Positions 1 through 9,090 of a stretch of 64,000 nucleotides of DNA are shown piece after piece (position 1 is the first letter of the stretch; each line of letters opens with the position of its first letter). A program made the position numbers and the translations under genes. The notes under the pieces are model-generated. The model made no database searches. It was not told the DNA's origin and saw nothing but the letters and a program-made list of their open reading frames with translations. This DNA comes from Psychrobacter faecalis (lineage in GTDB: Bacteria; Pseudomonadota; Gammaproteobacteria; Pseudomonadales; Moraxellaceae), in contig NZ_JABAST010000012.1 in assembly GCF_016107575.1 (NCBI RefSeq), forward strand, positions 1 through 64,000, in the 5' to 3' direction.

Positions 1-34
1 CAAAAGTTGTGTCCAACTTATGGGGGTCAGTTCA
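1..34 (-). mobile_element. Terminus of an IS3-family-like insertion sequence (partial)
   Basis: Read on the minus strand the edge begins TGAACTGACCCCCATAAG and continues TTGGACACAAC, which matches the general look of terminal inverted repeats of IS3-family (IS150-group) elements. The body of the element, including any transposase, would lie to the left of the window, so this is only an end. It sits about 47 bp from the 3' end of the group II intron. The family assignment rests on recall of IR style, not on a search. Confidence 0.5.
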
Positions 35-122
35 ATATTAAGAGCGGTTTTTTATTAAGCCATAATTATATCAAACATGATGTCGGATAACCCCCTCATC
101 TTATGATGGGGGGGTCTCCTAA

Positions 123-156
123 GAACTGTACGTGCGAATTTCTCCGCATACAGCTC
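123..156 (-). other. Group II intron domain V (with domain VI at about 87-115)
   Basis: The 34-nt minus-strand segment begins GAGCTGTATGCGG and ends CGCACGTACAGTTC, the classic domain V hairpin of bacterial group II introns and the catalytic core of the ribozyme. It is followed by a G/C-rich helix (CCCCC-CATC-ATAA-GATG-A-GGGGG) whose unpaired A is the expected branch point of domain VI. Both structures look intact, which argues that the ribozyme can still splice. Confidence 0.85.
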
Positions 157-164
157 AAGCCTTT

Positions 165-1844
165 TTAAGCCTCAATAGCCAGCTTCTGAATCGGCAATTT
201 AAGGGCGTGCACCTTACGGTGACATACGGCATGAAGTAATACTCGGTTATGGCGTCCATCAGAGCCACCTTGCGATTTATAAACCACATGATGGTTGTGC
301 CATGTTTCATCCGTTGTTAATGTGCCATGACAAAATGCACATCTACCATGCTGCTCTGCATACAAAGCACTCAACAGTTTACGATGCTTAATAGAATTAA
401 GCGTACGCGTTTGTTGTAGCTTTTCAGCGTATGCGTCCCATTTAGGGTCAAACGGATTATAATCCGCCTTTACCTTAACATGACGTTTGATATGAAAATC
501 ACCTGTATAAACCAGCGATACGGTTCTGTTGTCACCCGTTTGGCAAGAAAAAACCCAATTGCGGTTTTTGATGGATTTGAAATACTTTCTTCGCACCCAT
601 CGCTTACCTTTTTTTGGATGACGGCGAACCGCCCATACCCATAACAACCTAAAAACCAGTGCATCCATTCTTGAAAATGCATCACTAGCCACTTGATGTT
701 TATGATAGTTTGCCCATCCTCGAAGGACAGGATTTAACTTCCAAATCAAGTGCTCAGTTTTAACCGTCTTCATGTTCGAGACAATCTCTTTTACCTTTTT
801 ATACAACGCTTGCACATTGCTTTTAGCAGGCTTGATAAGTAATGTACCGTGATACTTACGCACATTCCATCCTAAGAAATCAAAGCCCTCATTAATATGC
901 GTCACTTTGGTTTTTTCTGGTGATAAGCTTAACCCTCTAATCGCTAAGAAATCAGCAACTTTAGGTTTCACCTCATCAATAAGCAGTTGCTTAGATATTC
1001 CAGATATCACCATATCATCTGCATAACGAGTTAAGTAAACTTTATGTCTACGGGCTTTTTTACTACCTTTTGCACCGAAGTGCTCGGATAGATAAGTCTC
1101 TAGTCCATCCATCGCCATATTCGCTAAAGTCGGGGAGATAATACCACCTTGCGGTGTCCCTGCCGTGGTTTGTTTGAGTTGCCCCATGTCCACCACACCC
1201 GATTTTAGCCACTTGCGTAATACTTGTTTATCCATAGGGATGTTATCAAGTAACCACTCATGGCTTATATTGTCAAAACACCCCTCAATATCAACTTCAA
1301 GTATCCATTGTGCTGAGCCGGGTTTACTCAATGTCGAATGACATTGGGTAATGGCATCAGCGGTACTTCGGTTGATACGAAACCCATAAGAGTCTTTATC
1401 AGCGGTTGTTTCAGCAACAGGTTGCAACGCAAGTAAATACAGCGCCTGCATTGCTCTATCTATCATAGTGGGAATACCTAGTGGTCGTCTTGCACCATTT
1501 GGTTTCGGTATATAAATCCGCCTTAATGGACTAGGCTTATACCCATGTCTCACTAACCGAGAGATAGCCTTTAGCTTTTTAGCTGGACTGCTCCAAAGCT
1601 CACCGTCAATTCCTACGGTTCGCTTCCCTTTGTTTTCCGTCACTCTTCGTACTGCTAGTGCTTTTGCACTAAAAGAGTGAATTAACAGGCGTTGTAAGGC
1701 TTTCACCTTACGCCACTTGCCTTGTTCAGTTGCCTTCGCAATCCGTATCTGCATCTTTCTTACCGTCTTTTCAGCTTGATACCAGTCGATATCGTGCCAA
1801 GTTAACGGTCGTGAGGATGCAGACACATCACTGTGTTTATTCAT
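165..1844 (-). CDS. ltrA: Group II intron reverse transcriptase/maturase with HNH endonuclease domain
   Basis: A 559-aa intron-encoded protein. Reverse-transcriptase fingers and palm occupy roughly residues 60-330, with the catalytic YADD at 274-277 and upstream motifs such as TPQGGIISP. A maturase (domain X/GIIM) region follows at about 350-440. The C-terminus (about 500-550) has a Cys-rich HNH nuclease signature (CAFCHG, then HHVVYKSQGG and CHRKVHA). Such proteins help fold the intron RNA for splicing and then reverse-splice and copy it into a DNA target, with the HNH domain nicking the second strand. The ORF has no frameshift and its start has a strong Shine-Dalgarno (GAGGAGGAAAGC before ATG). 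It lies within the intron and would be expressed with it. Confidence 0.93.
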   Translation of the reverse strand: MNKHSDVSASSRPLTWHDIDWYQAEKTVRKMQIRIAKATEQGKWRKVKALQRLLIHSFSAKALAVRRVTENKGKRTVGIDGELWSSPAKKLKAISRLVRHGYKPSPLRRIYIPKPNGARRPLGIPTMIDRAMQALYLLALQPVAETTADKDSYGFRINRSTADAITQCHSTLSKPGSAQWILEVDIEGCFDNISHEWLLDNIPMDKQVLRKWLKSGVVDMGQLKQTTAGTPQGGIISPTLANMAMDGLETYLSEHFGAKGSKKARRHKVYLTRYADDMVISGISKQLLIDEVKPKVADFLAIRGLSLSPEKTKVTHINEGFDFLGWNVRKYHGTLLIKPAKSNVQALYKKVKEIVSNMKTVKTEHLIWKLNPVLRGWANYHKHQVASDAFSRMDALVFRLLWVWAVRRHPKKGKRWVRRKYFKSIKNRNWVFSCQTGDNRTVSLVYTGDFHIKRHVKVKADYNPFDPKWDAYAEKLQQTRTLNSIKHRKLLSALYAEQHGRCAFCHGTLTTDETWHNHHVVYKSQGGSDGRHNRVLLHAVCHRKVHALKLPIQKLAIEA

Positions 1845-3101
1845 GCTTTCCTCCTCTAGATAAAAGGAGGTTAGAACTTGATATACTGAGCATCCCTAAT
1901 GGGAGGTCAGTACGTCGTGTACTAACCTCCGAAAGTTGTATTAAGCCTAAGCCTTCTACCGCTTTCACTTTTTAGAAATACTCAAATCATCTTGCGATGA
2001 AAGACCAGTTGGAAGTGGGCACCCATTACAGGCTAGGTCATATCTCATACCCTATCTTAAACATTACATTTAAGCGTTTGCTTTCTCCAACCTCCCATAC
2101 CCATACCCTCAACAGCTTTCCTCACGGTCAGCCTGCCTTTAAACACTCAAGGCAAAGACATGGGCTTACCAAGTTCCACTATAGTGACAACATTTAACTT
2201 AGGTTCCACCTTGTACGCCGATGACGCTTATAGCAACGTAATCCCAATGTAAAGAGGATTAACTGGTCACCCACCATTTTGGTAAGAGTTTATCAACTAC
2301 CGTAAACTCTGTCCCGATAACGACGTGTAAACGATGATTCACATACATTAACCTTATTAAATAGCCTAGCCTCTCAAAGCTGTGTAGTTCAGCTTATCCA
2401 TTGATGTTTTCACAAACATTAATGCCCAAAATAGGGGAGTACATTGTCAGAAAGCTTCCCACAAAACCGTTACCAGTAATGCAGTATTCCTAGGCTACGA
2501 GTGGTTGCACACTCGGTTACTTCATTTAACGAACAAACAGCTTTGGTTAAAAGAGCAACAATCACTATAGCAGCTTACAGCGTGCTACTATCTGCCTTAC
2601 AACTTATTGGCTTTTTTGCTTGAGCCATAATAAATACGGTCATCTAACTTCCACTCCTCTATGAAGCATCCATTAAACTTGGCATCTATTAACAGCGCCT
2701 ACTTGTATCGATTATTAATACGCACAGGCTTACTCTTCCTTATGTGTGCTGATGACCAGCATCGTAATAATTGGAGTAACAAACAGGATGGCACTAAGAA
2801 CTCTGCCACCTACCATTTGATTTAACGTGTTCACCTATTGGTGATTGAGTTAAATCACCAATAAGTGCAACTAAACGATATTGGGAAACACCGCTTAGTT
2901 ACGTCCATAGATAGATTTTTCTTTCAAAAAACCTAGTTTGGAAAGCCCCTTTTACCGAGGCGTGTACAGTAAAAACATGGCTAATTAACCACGTTTATCT
3001 TACCTTTAAAACATCCAGCAAAGGCTATCCTGTAAATAGCCTTTCTTGGAAAGCCCCGTATGTCGGGGCGTACACAGCAAACACGACAGTACTTGTCGCA
3101 C
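1845..3101 (-). other. 5' region of the group II intron (domains I-III), no gene
   Basis: This 1.26-kb stretch has no credible protein. It must hold intron domains I-III, which usually need only about 550-650 nt, so there is roughly 0.5 kb extra. Two imperfect copies of a GC-rich block occur on the minus strand: one at about 3088-3049 (TGTACGCCCCGAC, GGGGCTTTCCAAG) and one at about 2980-2938 (TGTACACGCCTCGG, GGGGCTTTCCAAAC). They may be duplicated domain I substructures or a partial duplication. Confidence 0.6.
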
Positions 3102-5012
3102 TTACATGTTTGGATAGTTAGGACCGCCGCCGCCCTCTGGCGTTACCCAAGTAATGTTCTGTGACGGGTCTTTGATATCACAGGTTTTACAATGCACGCA
3201 GTTTTGGGCATTGATAACAAACTTAGCACCTTCGGCATCTTTCACCACTTCATAAACGCCAGCTGGGCAGTACAGACGCGCAGGCTCAGCATATAGCGGT
3301 AAGTTGATTGAAACAGGCACCGTAGGATCGGTAAGTTTCAAATGCGACGGTTGGTCTTCGGCATGGTTGGTGTTGGAGATAAAGACTGATGACAGCTTAT
3401 CAAATATCAGCTTACCATCTGGCTTAGGATAGGTTGGCTGATAAGCATGCGCCGCGCGCTCTAGCTGATCATAATCTCTCTTATTATCATGAATGGTCAA
3501 AGGCATTTTACCGCCAAGCAAATTTTGCTCGATAAAGGTAAAGGCGCCTCCCATCCATTGACCCATACGGTGCATGGCTGGGGCAAAGTTACGCGCTTCG
3601 TAGTTGTCTTGATACAGCCAGGATTCTTTATACATGGTGCTATAGGCAACCACGTCGTCATACTCACGGCCTGCTTGTAACGCTTCAAAAATCGCTTCAG
3701 CCGCTAACATACCTGACTTCATCGAGGTGTGCGTACCTTTGATTTTGGCAGGGTTTAAGAATCCAGCATCATCACCGACCAACACGCCACCTGGGAAGGT
3801 GAATTTTGGTAAGGAGTTTAAGCCGCCTTTGGTCAACGCACGCGCGCCGTATGACAGGCGTTTGCCGCCTTCTAAGACGTTGCGAATGACTGGATGCAGT
3901 TTTAGGCGCTGCATCTCATCAAAAGGTGACATATAAGGGTTTGAGTACGATAAGTCGATCACCATACCGAAGCTGACTTGGTTGTTTTCATCGAAGTATA
4001 ACCACCAACCGCCAGATGAGCCGGTATCCGTTAAAGGCCAACCTGAACCATGCATGACCACGCCTTGCTCGTGCTTCTCTGGGCTGACTTCCCATAGCTC
4101 TTTTAGGCCGATACCATAATGCTGAGGGTCTGAGTCTTTATCAAGCGCAAAACGGCTGATGAGGCGCTTGCCCAAATGTCCACGGCAACCTTCGGCAAAG
4201 ATGGTATATTTACCTAGCAGCTCGTAACCTGGCTCAAAGCTTGGCTTGGCTTCACCATTGGCAGCTACGCCCATGTCGCCGGTCAACACTCCTCTTACCG
4301 AACCGTCATCGTTATATAAGATGTCGTCGGCTGCAAAGCCTGGGAACATCATGACTTCAAGCTCTTCTGCTTGCTCAGCCAACCAGCGAACGACGTTGCC
4401 CAATGAGACAATGTAGTTGCCTTCATTGTGCATGCTAGCAGGTACGATAGAATCAGGTAGTTTGGTTGCTTTGGTCGCAGAACCGAGCATATAAACGCGG
4501 TCTTCAATGGCAGGCACGTTTAGCGGTGCGCCTTTTTCTTTCCAATCTGGTATCAGCTCGTCTAAAGCGCGCGGCTCAATGACTGCACCAGATAAGGTAT
4601 GGGCACCAAACTCTGAGCCTTTTTCGACCACACAAACCATAAACTCATCATTACCCGCTGCAATAGCAAGCTGACGCAGACGAATGGCTGCTGATAAACC
4701 TGCAGGGCCGCCGCCGACGATAATGACATCAAATTCCATTGATTCACGTTCGATTTCAGGCTCAGCAGCTTCTGGCTCTACGGCTGGCTCGGGCGTTGCT
4801 TCTGTTGCAGTAGTGGCTTCTACTGGCTCAGCGGCAGCTTCTGTCGCCTCAGTTGCAGCGCTTTCTTCAGTAGTGGCGACTTCTTCTACGGCTACATCAG
4901 TATGTGCGATGTCGCTATTTACAGTGTCGTTACTGACAGTGTCATTATTAACAACGTCGTTGCTAACAGTGTCATTATCAACAACAGGCTTTTGATTGTC
5001 TTGCTCTTGCAT
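3102..5012 (-). CDS. Electron transfer flavoprotein-ubiquinone oxidoreductase (ETF-QO)
   Basis: Inner-membrane-associated flavoprotein with a 4Fe-4S cluster that passes electrons from reduced ETF (from acyl-CoA dehydrogenases) to ubiquinone. The FAD-binding Rossmann motif DVIIVGGGPAGLSAA begins at about residue 94. The C-terminal ferredoxin-like segment has CVHCKTC plus the earlier YCPAG, giving the four Cys ligands. At 636 aa it is longer than the usual ~550 because of a ~90-residue N-terminal extension rich in Asp/Asn/Val/Ser repeats and then Glu/Ala/Thr. An AGGAG about 8 nt before the first ATG supports the long start. It works with the fadBA genes at 32-36 kb. The group II intron begins at the base after its TAA, so its native terminator is displaced by about 3 kb. 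Confidence 0.93.
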   Translation of the reverse strand: MQEQDNQKPVVDNDTVSNDVVNNDTVSNDTVNSDIAHTDVAVEEVATTEESAATEATEAAAEPVEATTATEATPEPAVEPEAAEPEIERESMEFDVIIVGGGPAGLSAAIRLRQLAIAAGNDEFMVCVVEKGSEFGAHTLSGAVIEPRALDELIPDWKEKGAPLNVPAIEDRVYMLGSATKATKLPDSIVPASMHNEGNYIVSLGNVVRWLAEQAEELEVMMFPGFAADDILYNDDGSVRGVLTGDMGVAANGEAKPSFEPGYELLGKYTIFAEGCRGHLGKRLISRFALDKDSDPQHYGIGLKELWEVSPEKHEQGVVMHGSGWPLTDTGSSGGWWLYFDENNQVSFGMVIDLSYSNPYMSPFDEMQRLKLHPVIRNVLEGGKRLSYGARALTKGGLNSLPKFTFPGGVLVGDDAGFLNPAKIKGTHTSMKSGMLAAEAIFEALQAGREYDDVVAYSTMYKESWLYQDNYEARNFAPAMHRMGQWMGGAFTFIEQNLLGGKMPLTIHDNKRDYDQLERAAHAYQPTYPKPDGKLIFDKLSSVFISNTNHAEDQPSHLKLTDPTVPVSINLPLYAEPARLYCPAGVYEVVKDAEGAKFVINAQNCVHCKTCDIKDPSQNITWVTPEGGGGPNYPNM

Positions 5013-5416
5013 ACCTACTCCTAAACTTTTAGTGGCTTATCTCAGGGCATCATTAGCTTAACAATTGAATAATAAAGCTTGCGGCGCTAACGTTACTCAG
5101 ACATATGGCTGCCCGATAAGAACTGTCTTTGCGGCATCAATTGACGACGTTAAGCGTACAAAGATTGACGTAAAATCTAGCACCCATAACGTAAAATGTG
5201 TTGTTAATTCAACACCCACTGAACCATTGCAAATAAATAATCGTTACTCATTATAAAAGAAAAGTCCTACAAACACGATACGCATTTCTGGGTATCAATG
5301 TTAAGGTAAGATGGAAATAATGGGGGTACAATGACGATAGGCTTTCATCATACCCGAAACAAAAATTTATAGTAATAATAGATGCGACAAACTTTGATTA
5401 CTACATAAAGGATTTT
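5013..5416. other. Divergent intergenic region, no gene seen
   Basis: About 400 bp between the divergently transcribed ETF-QO and DUF1285 genes. It should hold promoters for both directions. I see AT-rich stretches but no convincing -35/-10 pair, operator or RNA structure. Confidence 0.4.
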
Positions 5417-6151
5417 ATGATGAATGACGATAATAAAAACGACAATTCTAATGATAAAGATAGCCTCAAAGTCACGAATGACAAGGTATCTGCGCCAAAT
5501 GGTATGGATGCTTTGAGTCAGTATTTTAAGTCAGCGCCAAGTATACGCGAAGGGCGCGCCATACCGCCGCTTGAGAACTGGCATCCTGAGCAAGTAACGG
5601 ATATGGATTTAACCATCAAAGCCAACGGTGAGTGGTGGCACGAAGGCGAGCACATGACCCGTCAGTCACTGGTTAATTTATTTGCTACTATTTTATGGAA
5701 AGAAGAAAATAATGGCGCGGTTGAGTATTTTTTAAAAACGCCGGTACAAAAACTGCGTATTCAAGTAGAAGATGCGCCGTTACTGATTAACGATGTTGGT
5801 ATAATTGAAGAACAAGGTAAAAACTGGCTAGAATTTACGACCAGCACCGGTGATGTAGTGCGTTTAGATGATGAACATCCGATTAGTTTGCGTGCTTATA
5901 CAATGAAAGACTCTGATGACAATAGCAATTCTAGCAAAAGTAAGAATAAAGAAGACAATAAAAGTACAGAAAGTCCTACGCAAATTCGTCCTTATATGAC
6001 GGTACGAAACGGCTTAGAAGCATTGATTGGACGTAACGCTTTTTATCATTTAACAGAAATTGGTGAATTGACAGAGCGTGATGGTGAGACGATACTAACG
6101 CTGCAAAGTGGCGATAACGCTTATACATTATCAATGCTATTAGATTCATAA
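5417..6151 (+). CDS. DUF1285-family protein
   Basis: A 244-aa cytoplasmic protein with no signal peptide or membrane segment. The segment from about residue 60, with GEWWHEGEHMTRQSLVNLF, TPVQKLRIQVEDAP and LDDEHPISLRAY, fits DUF1285, a proteobacterial family of unknown function. The N-terminus (about 1-30) is a polar Asp/Asn/Lys tail. A Ser/Lys/Asn/Asp low-complexity insert at about 175-195 interrupts the second half of the domain and makes the protein longer than typical members. AAAGGA precedes the ATG-ATG start. It lies 44 bp upstream of murI in the same direction and is probably cotranscribed with it. No function is claimed. Confidence 0.75.
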   Translation: MMNDDNKNDNSNDKDSLKVTNDKVSAPNGMDALSQYFKSAPSIREGRAIPPLENWHPEQVTDMDLTIKANGEWWHEGEHMTRQSLVNLFATILWKEENNGAVEYFLKTPVQKLRIQVEDAPLLINDVGIIEEQGKNWLEFTTSTGDVVRLDDEHPISLRAYTMKDSDDNSNSSKSKNKEDNKSTESPTQIRPYMTVRNGLEALIGRNAFYHLTEIGELTERDGETILTLQSGDNAYTLSMLLDS

Positions 6152-6195
6152 TAGACTATATTTAATACTTATATAAGAACGGCGGTAAGAGAGCA

Positions 6196-7209
6196 ATGAA
6201 GGTTGCCGTAAAAGCAGTGACTGATAATACAAGCCTTGATGGTGTTGATATTATTGATAGCCTTGAGACGCACAAAACGACATTTATTAATGATAGTTTT
6301 AAAACGCTTAAAGCAGATGATAGCGTGATAAATAACGCGCTTAAAAAGGAACGCAGCGCGCCAATCGGCTTGTTTGATTCGGGCGTCGGCGGCTTGTCGG
6401 TCTATCTACATCTGGCTCAGCAATTACCGCATGAGCGTTACGTTTATTATGCAGATACCTTGCATGTACCGTATGGCAATCGCGATAGTGAAGACATTAA
6501 AGCCTTGACGCTCGCCGCAGTAGAGTGGCTGTATCAGCAAGGCTGCAAGCTTATCGTCATCGCCTGTAATAGTGCCTCGGCGTATGCGTTAGAGACGGCC
6601 AGACGCTATTATCCGCAGCTGCTTATTGTCGGTCTGGTGCCCGCTTTAAAACCTGCGGTGTTGGCCAGTAAAACTCATCACGTGGCAGTATTGGCAACGA
6701 AAGCGACGTTAAACGGTGCACTACTCAATGACGTCATTAAGAATGTCGCCATTCCTCATGCTACCAGAGTCACCAAATACTTTGACCCAAACTTAGTCCC
6801 TTGGGTTGAGTCAGGTATGCCTAAAGACAGCAAAACGGCTCAGGATTTACGCCTGCAATTGCAGCAATTTTCGCAAGATGGCGTCGATCAGTTGGTATTA
6901 GGCTGTACCCATTATCCATTTTTTAAAGCGTTTTTACGCCAAGAAATTACTCAGCAGCAGTTACCGCTACATATTGTCGATTCGGGGCATGCAATCGCTG
7001 AGCGCGTTAAGCAGCTGTTGATAGCGGATCAGTTGTCGGCATTACCCGTTACGGTATCAGCTAATGAAGCGTTAAATGGCGTAGCGACCGCTATAGATAT
7101 ACCGCCGGCTTTGACTTTTTACGCGACTAGGTACGATGAGCAGCTCGGCGCTGTGGTGCGACGTTTATTGGGTAAACAGTCTCGTATACAGTATATTCTT
7201 TCGCCTTAA
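6196..7209 (+). CDS. murI: Glutamate racemase
   Basis: Converts L-glutamate to D-glutamate for peptidoglycan synthesis in the cytoplasm. Visible motifs are PIGLFDSGVGGLSV at about 56-69, the first catalytic Cys in ACNSAS (C124) and the second in GCTHYPFF (C237), the two-base pair of cofactor-independent racemases. At 337 aa it exceeds the usual 265-285 because of a ~54-residue polar N-terminal extension. The start is preceded only by a weak GAGAG-like site, so an internal start is possible, but no Met lies near the domain edge. Downstream, CCCT at 7211 and AGGG-T6 at 7231 may form a weak terminator. Confidence 0.95.
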   Translation: MKVAVKAVTDNTSLDGVDIIDSLETHKTTFINDSFKTLKADDSVINNALKKERSAPIGLFDSGVGGLSVYLHLAQQLPHERYVYYADTLHVPYGNRDSEDIKALTLAAVEWLYQQGCKLIVIACNSASAYALETARRYYPQLLIVGLVPALKPAVLASKTHHVAVLATKATLNGALLNDVIKNVAIPHATRVTKYFDPNLVPWVESGMPKDSKTAQDLRLQLQQFSQDGVDQLVLGCTHYPFFKAFLRQEITQQQLPLHIVDSGHAIAERVKQLLIADQLSALPVTVSANEALNGVATAIDIPPALTFYATRYDEQLGAVVRRLLGKQSRIQYILSP

Positions 7210-7436
7210 GCCCTTTTGTTTTAGTCTAATAGGGTTTTTTGCCTGTGCAATAGTGAGGTAGCTGTTATAATCCCGCAATATATTAGTGGAATTAGCAATA
7301 AATTAAACGCATTTGCGTAATATTCTGCTAGGCTAGTATTTGCCAAGCAGAATATTAGACAAGCTCTGATGCTATCGTTTTTGGGTATCGATTGAGATAA
7401 CTTTCATTTATATGACTAATAAGCTTAGAGGTGATT

Positions 7437-8465
7437 GTGTCAAACCGTCGCTATCATATTCACGTCATATGCGCTGACAACGACCAACTGTTGGTTTTAG
7501 ACAGTGTGGCGATGTTTTTCCAAGGCCGCGCATTTTTAACCTATGACGTTTCTAGCAAATTACCCAAAGCGGCGTTATATGGTCGCCAGTGTATCGATGC
7601 TTGCGATTATGCGCTGATGATTATCGGTGATAGCTATGGTACGGCGCAAAATACTGGTGTCAGTCAAATGCATTTAAGCTATCTTAATGCTAAAGCCAAG
7701 CTCAAACCTTTGTTAATATTGGTCAAAAGTCATCATAACGAGGTCAATATCAGTCGGCAGCTACAAGAATTCACCAACATGGTGACCAAAAAAGCCGATA
7801 AGATTTATTACTATAAAACAGAAAACGATATCGAGCAGCTCCTCATTCAAGCCTTCTATAGAATGGTCGCCAATCATGAAGTAGGGGACGGCTGGGTAAG
7901 GGTGAGCGACGAGCTAATGAAAGCCAATAAATCGGCACTGGCTGAAGAAACGGCAACGAGCTTTTCTACCAAGAAAACCAAACTTACCCAATCTCGCCCT
8001 GCTGTTACCAATCATTTAGCAGCCGATAGTGTCAGCAAACCATTGGTGCTGACAGACACTTTTGAGATTCAGTACAAAGCCCAAGCCTATGAAGGCGGTA
8101 ATTTAACCGACGTTACCCGCCCTATGAGTTTATCGTGGCAAGAAGTGCTCATCGCCTTAATAAAAATACCCGCTACCTTTTCAAGCTATGGTTTACAGAG
8201 CGCCATTAATCGCTTAATCGCCGTCAAAGCTGAAACAGATATCAAAAATGACATGCCAAATGTTCACGCGGTAGCACGTTGTCAGATTTCTCAAGATGAC
8301 TTAAACCAATTACAGCGGCAGTTGGTGGCGGCTAACTGGATTCAACTCACCACCTATGGCACACGCGTGTCGCAGGAGCTATGGAAACTCACCTTTTATG
8401 CAAAAGGCTTATTGACAGACACTAACGCCACCACACCTAATGCGCCAACTTTACCGCTTAGCTAG
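7437..8465 (+). CDS. DUF4062-like protein of unknown function
   Basis: About 342 aa. The N-terminal ~150 residues (YHIHVICADND, AMFFQGRAFLTYD, ACDYALMIIGDSYG, MHLSYLNAKAKLKPLLILVK) resemble DUF4062, a Rossmann-like domain distantly related to TIR/SIR2-type folds and often fused to NTPase or effector modules. The remainder (about 200-330) has no family I recognise but looks like a folded helical domain ending in a winged-helix-like stretch. The open frame allows GTG at 7431, but GTG at 7437 is better placed behind AGAGGTG. It is monocistronic. The DUF4062 match is by pattern only; function is unknown. Confidence 0.6.
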   Translation: MSNRRYHIHVICADNDQLLVLDSVAMFFQGRAFLTYDVSSKLPKAALYGRQCIDACDYALMIIGDSYGTAQNTGVSQMHLSYLNAKAKLKPLLILVKSHHNEVNISRQLQEFTNMVTKKADKIYYYKTENDIEQLLIQAFYRMVANHEVGDGWVRVSDELMKANKSALAEETATSFSTKKTKLTQSRPAVTNHLAADSVSKPLVLTDTFEIQYKAQAYEGGNLTDVTRPMSLSWQEVLIALIKIPATFSSYGLQSAINRLIAVKAETDIKNDMPNVHAVARCQISQDDLNQLQRQLVAANWIQLTTYGTRVSQELWKLTFYAKGLLTDTNATTPNAPTLPLS

Positions 8466-8638
8466 GGCAAACGCTCTCTGCTCTATTTATAATTTCATTG
8501 AAAAAAATCCATTTATAAAGCCAGCGCTTACCCTTTGTAATACAAAGCATACGTCTCTGTAGTTGTGAAGCGGGGTAATACCCGTAATAATAAGCGTATA
8601 AATACATAATAATGCTTAATAATTAGGGAGAACCAACA

Positions 8639-8935
8639 ATGAGTGATGCCAAAAAAGATTTAAATAGTGAACTAACCAGCTTAGAAGAAACCATGCTTGA
8701 AGCCGATCAGTTTCGTACCTTAGAAGAGCAAGTTGCTGACATGAAACGTCGCGGCATTGACCCAACCCAAGCCTATAAGGATTTGGATAGAAAGGAAGAA
8801 GATGCTGACTGGGGTGATGCGACGTGGAAGGAAAACGGCAAATGGAAACCAAAAACGCCTGCGGATTTAGATGACAAAGCCCGCGAAAATTGGGATGGCG
8901 ACAATGGCAAACCAAATCCGCCACCTGTTATCTAG
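8639..8935 (+). CDS. Small acidic hypothetical protein
   Basis: A 98-aa, highly charged, soluble protein with no signal peptide or membrane segment. The N-terminal half (residues 8-50) looks helical and may form a coiled coil; the second half is rich in Trp, Asp and Lys (WGDATWKENGKWKPKTPADL) and ends in Pro. A good Shine-Dalgarno (AGGGAG) sits 8 nt before ATG, and a clear terminator follows at 9004, so it appears to be a real, separately transcribed gene. I do not recognise the family. Confidence 0.7.
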   Translation: MSDAKKDLNSELTSLEETMLEADQFRTLEEQVADMKRRGIDPTQAYKDLDRKEEDADWGDATWKENGKWKPKTPADLDDKARENWDGDNGKPNPPPVI

Positions 8936-9003
8936 TAGATATTATTTAACAAAATAATAGAATAATGACCGTCTTTTTTCAGTTTATTGCATTCATTTTA
9001 TAG

Positions 9004-9033
9004 AAAAGCCACGCAAATAAGCGTGGCTTTTTT
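9004..9033. terminator. Bidirectional rho-independent terminator
   Basis: The stem AAAAGCCACGC / GCGTGGCTTTT has loop AAATAA, with T-runs on both strands. It lies between the convergent small acidic protein gene (+) and the lytic transglycosylase gene (-) and can serve both. Confidence 0.85.
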
Positions 9034-9090
9034 ATTAGTCGCTAATACATGCTTGTAGATACTAAATAATTCATTCCTTAGCTTAGCTAA

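Larger units (their letters stand above)
82..3101 (-). mobile_element. Group II intron, apparently complete, inserted directly after the ETF-QO stop codon
   Basis: The proposed 5' end on the minus strand is GTGCGACAAG, starting at 3101, which fits the GUGYG consensus. The proposed 3' end is TTATCCGAC at 82, following a domain VI helix at about 87-115 with a bulged A. Domain V is at 123-156 and the maturase ORF fills domain IV. At about 3.02 kb it is longer than the common 2.3-2.6 kb for bacterial introns with a single maturase. The joined exons would put the insertion point in the loop of an 8-bp palindrome (CAAACATG/CATGTTTG) that covers the ETF-QO stop. The ends are inferred from consensus and could shift by a few bases, mainly at the 3' side. 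Confidence 0.8.

Noticed and set aside
1730-2197. Plus-strand frames of 81 and 66 codons in the intron.
   Set aside because: They lie in ribozyme domains and opposite the maturase start; no motifs.
4684-4995. 103-codon frame opposite the ETF-QO N-terminus.
   Set aside because: It is a shadow of the low-complexity repeat codons on the other strand; Ser/Ala/Thr/Val-rich composition without a start signal.
7211-7240. Terminator after murI.
   Set aside because: Only a 4-5-bp stem with a long loop before the T-run; too weak for a feature.
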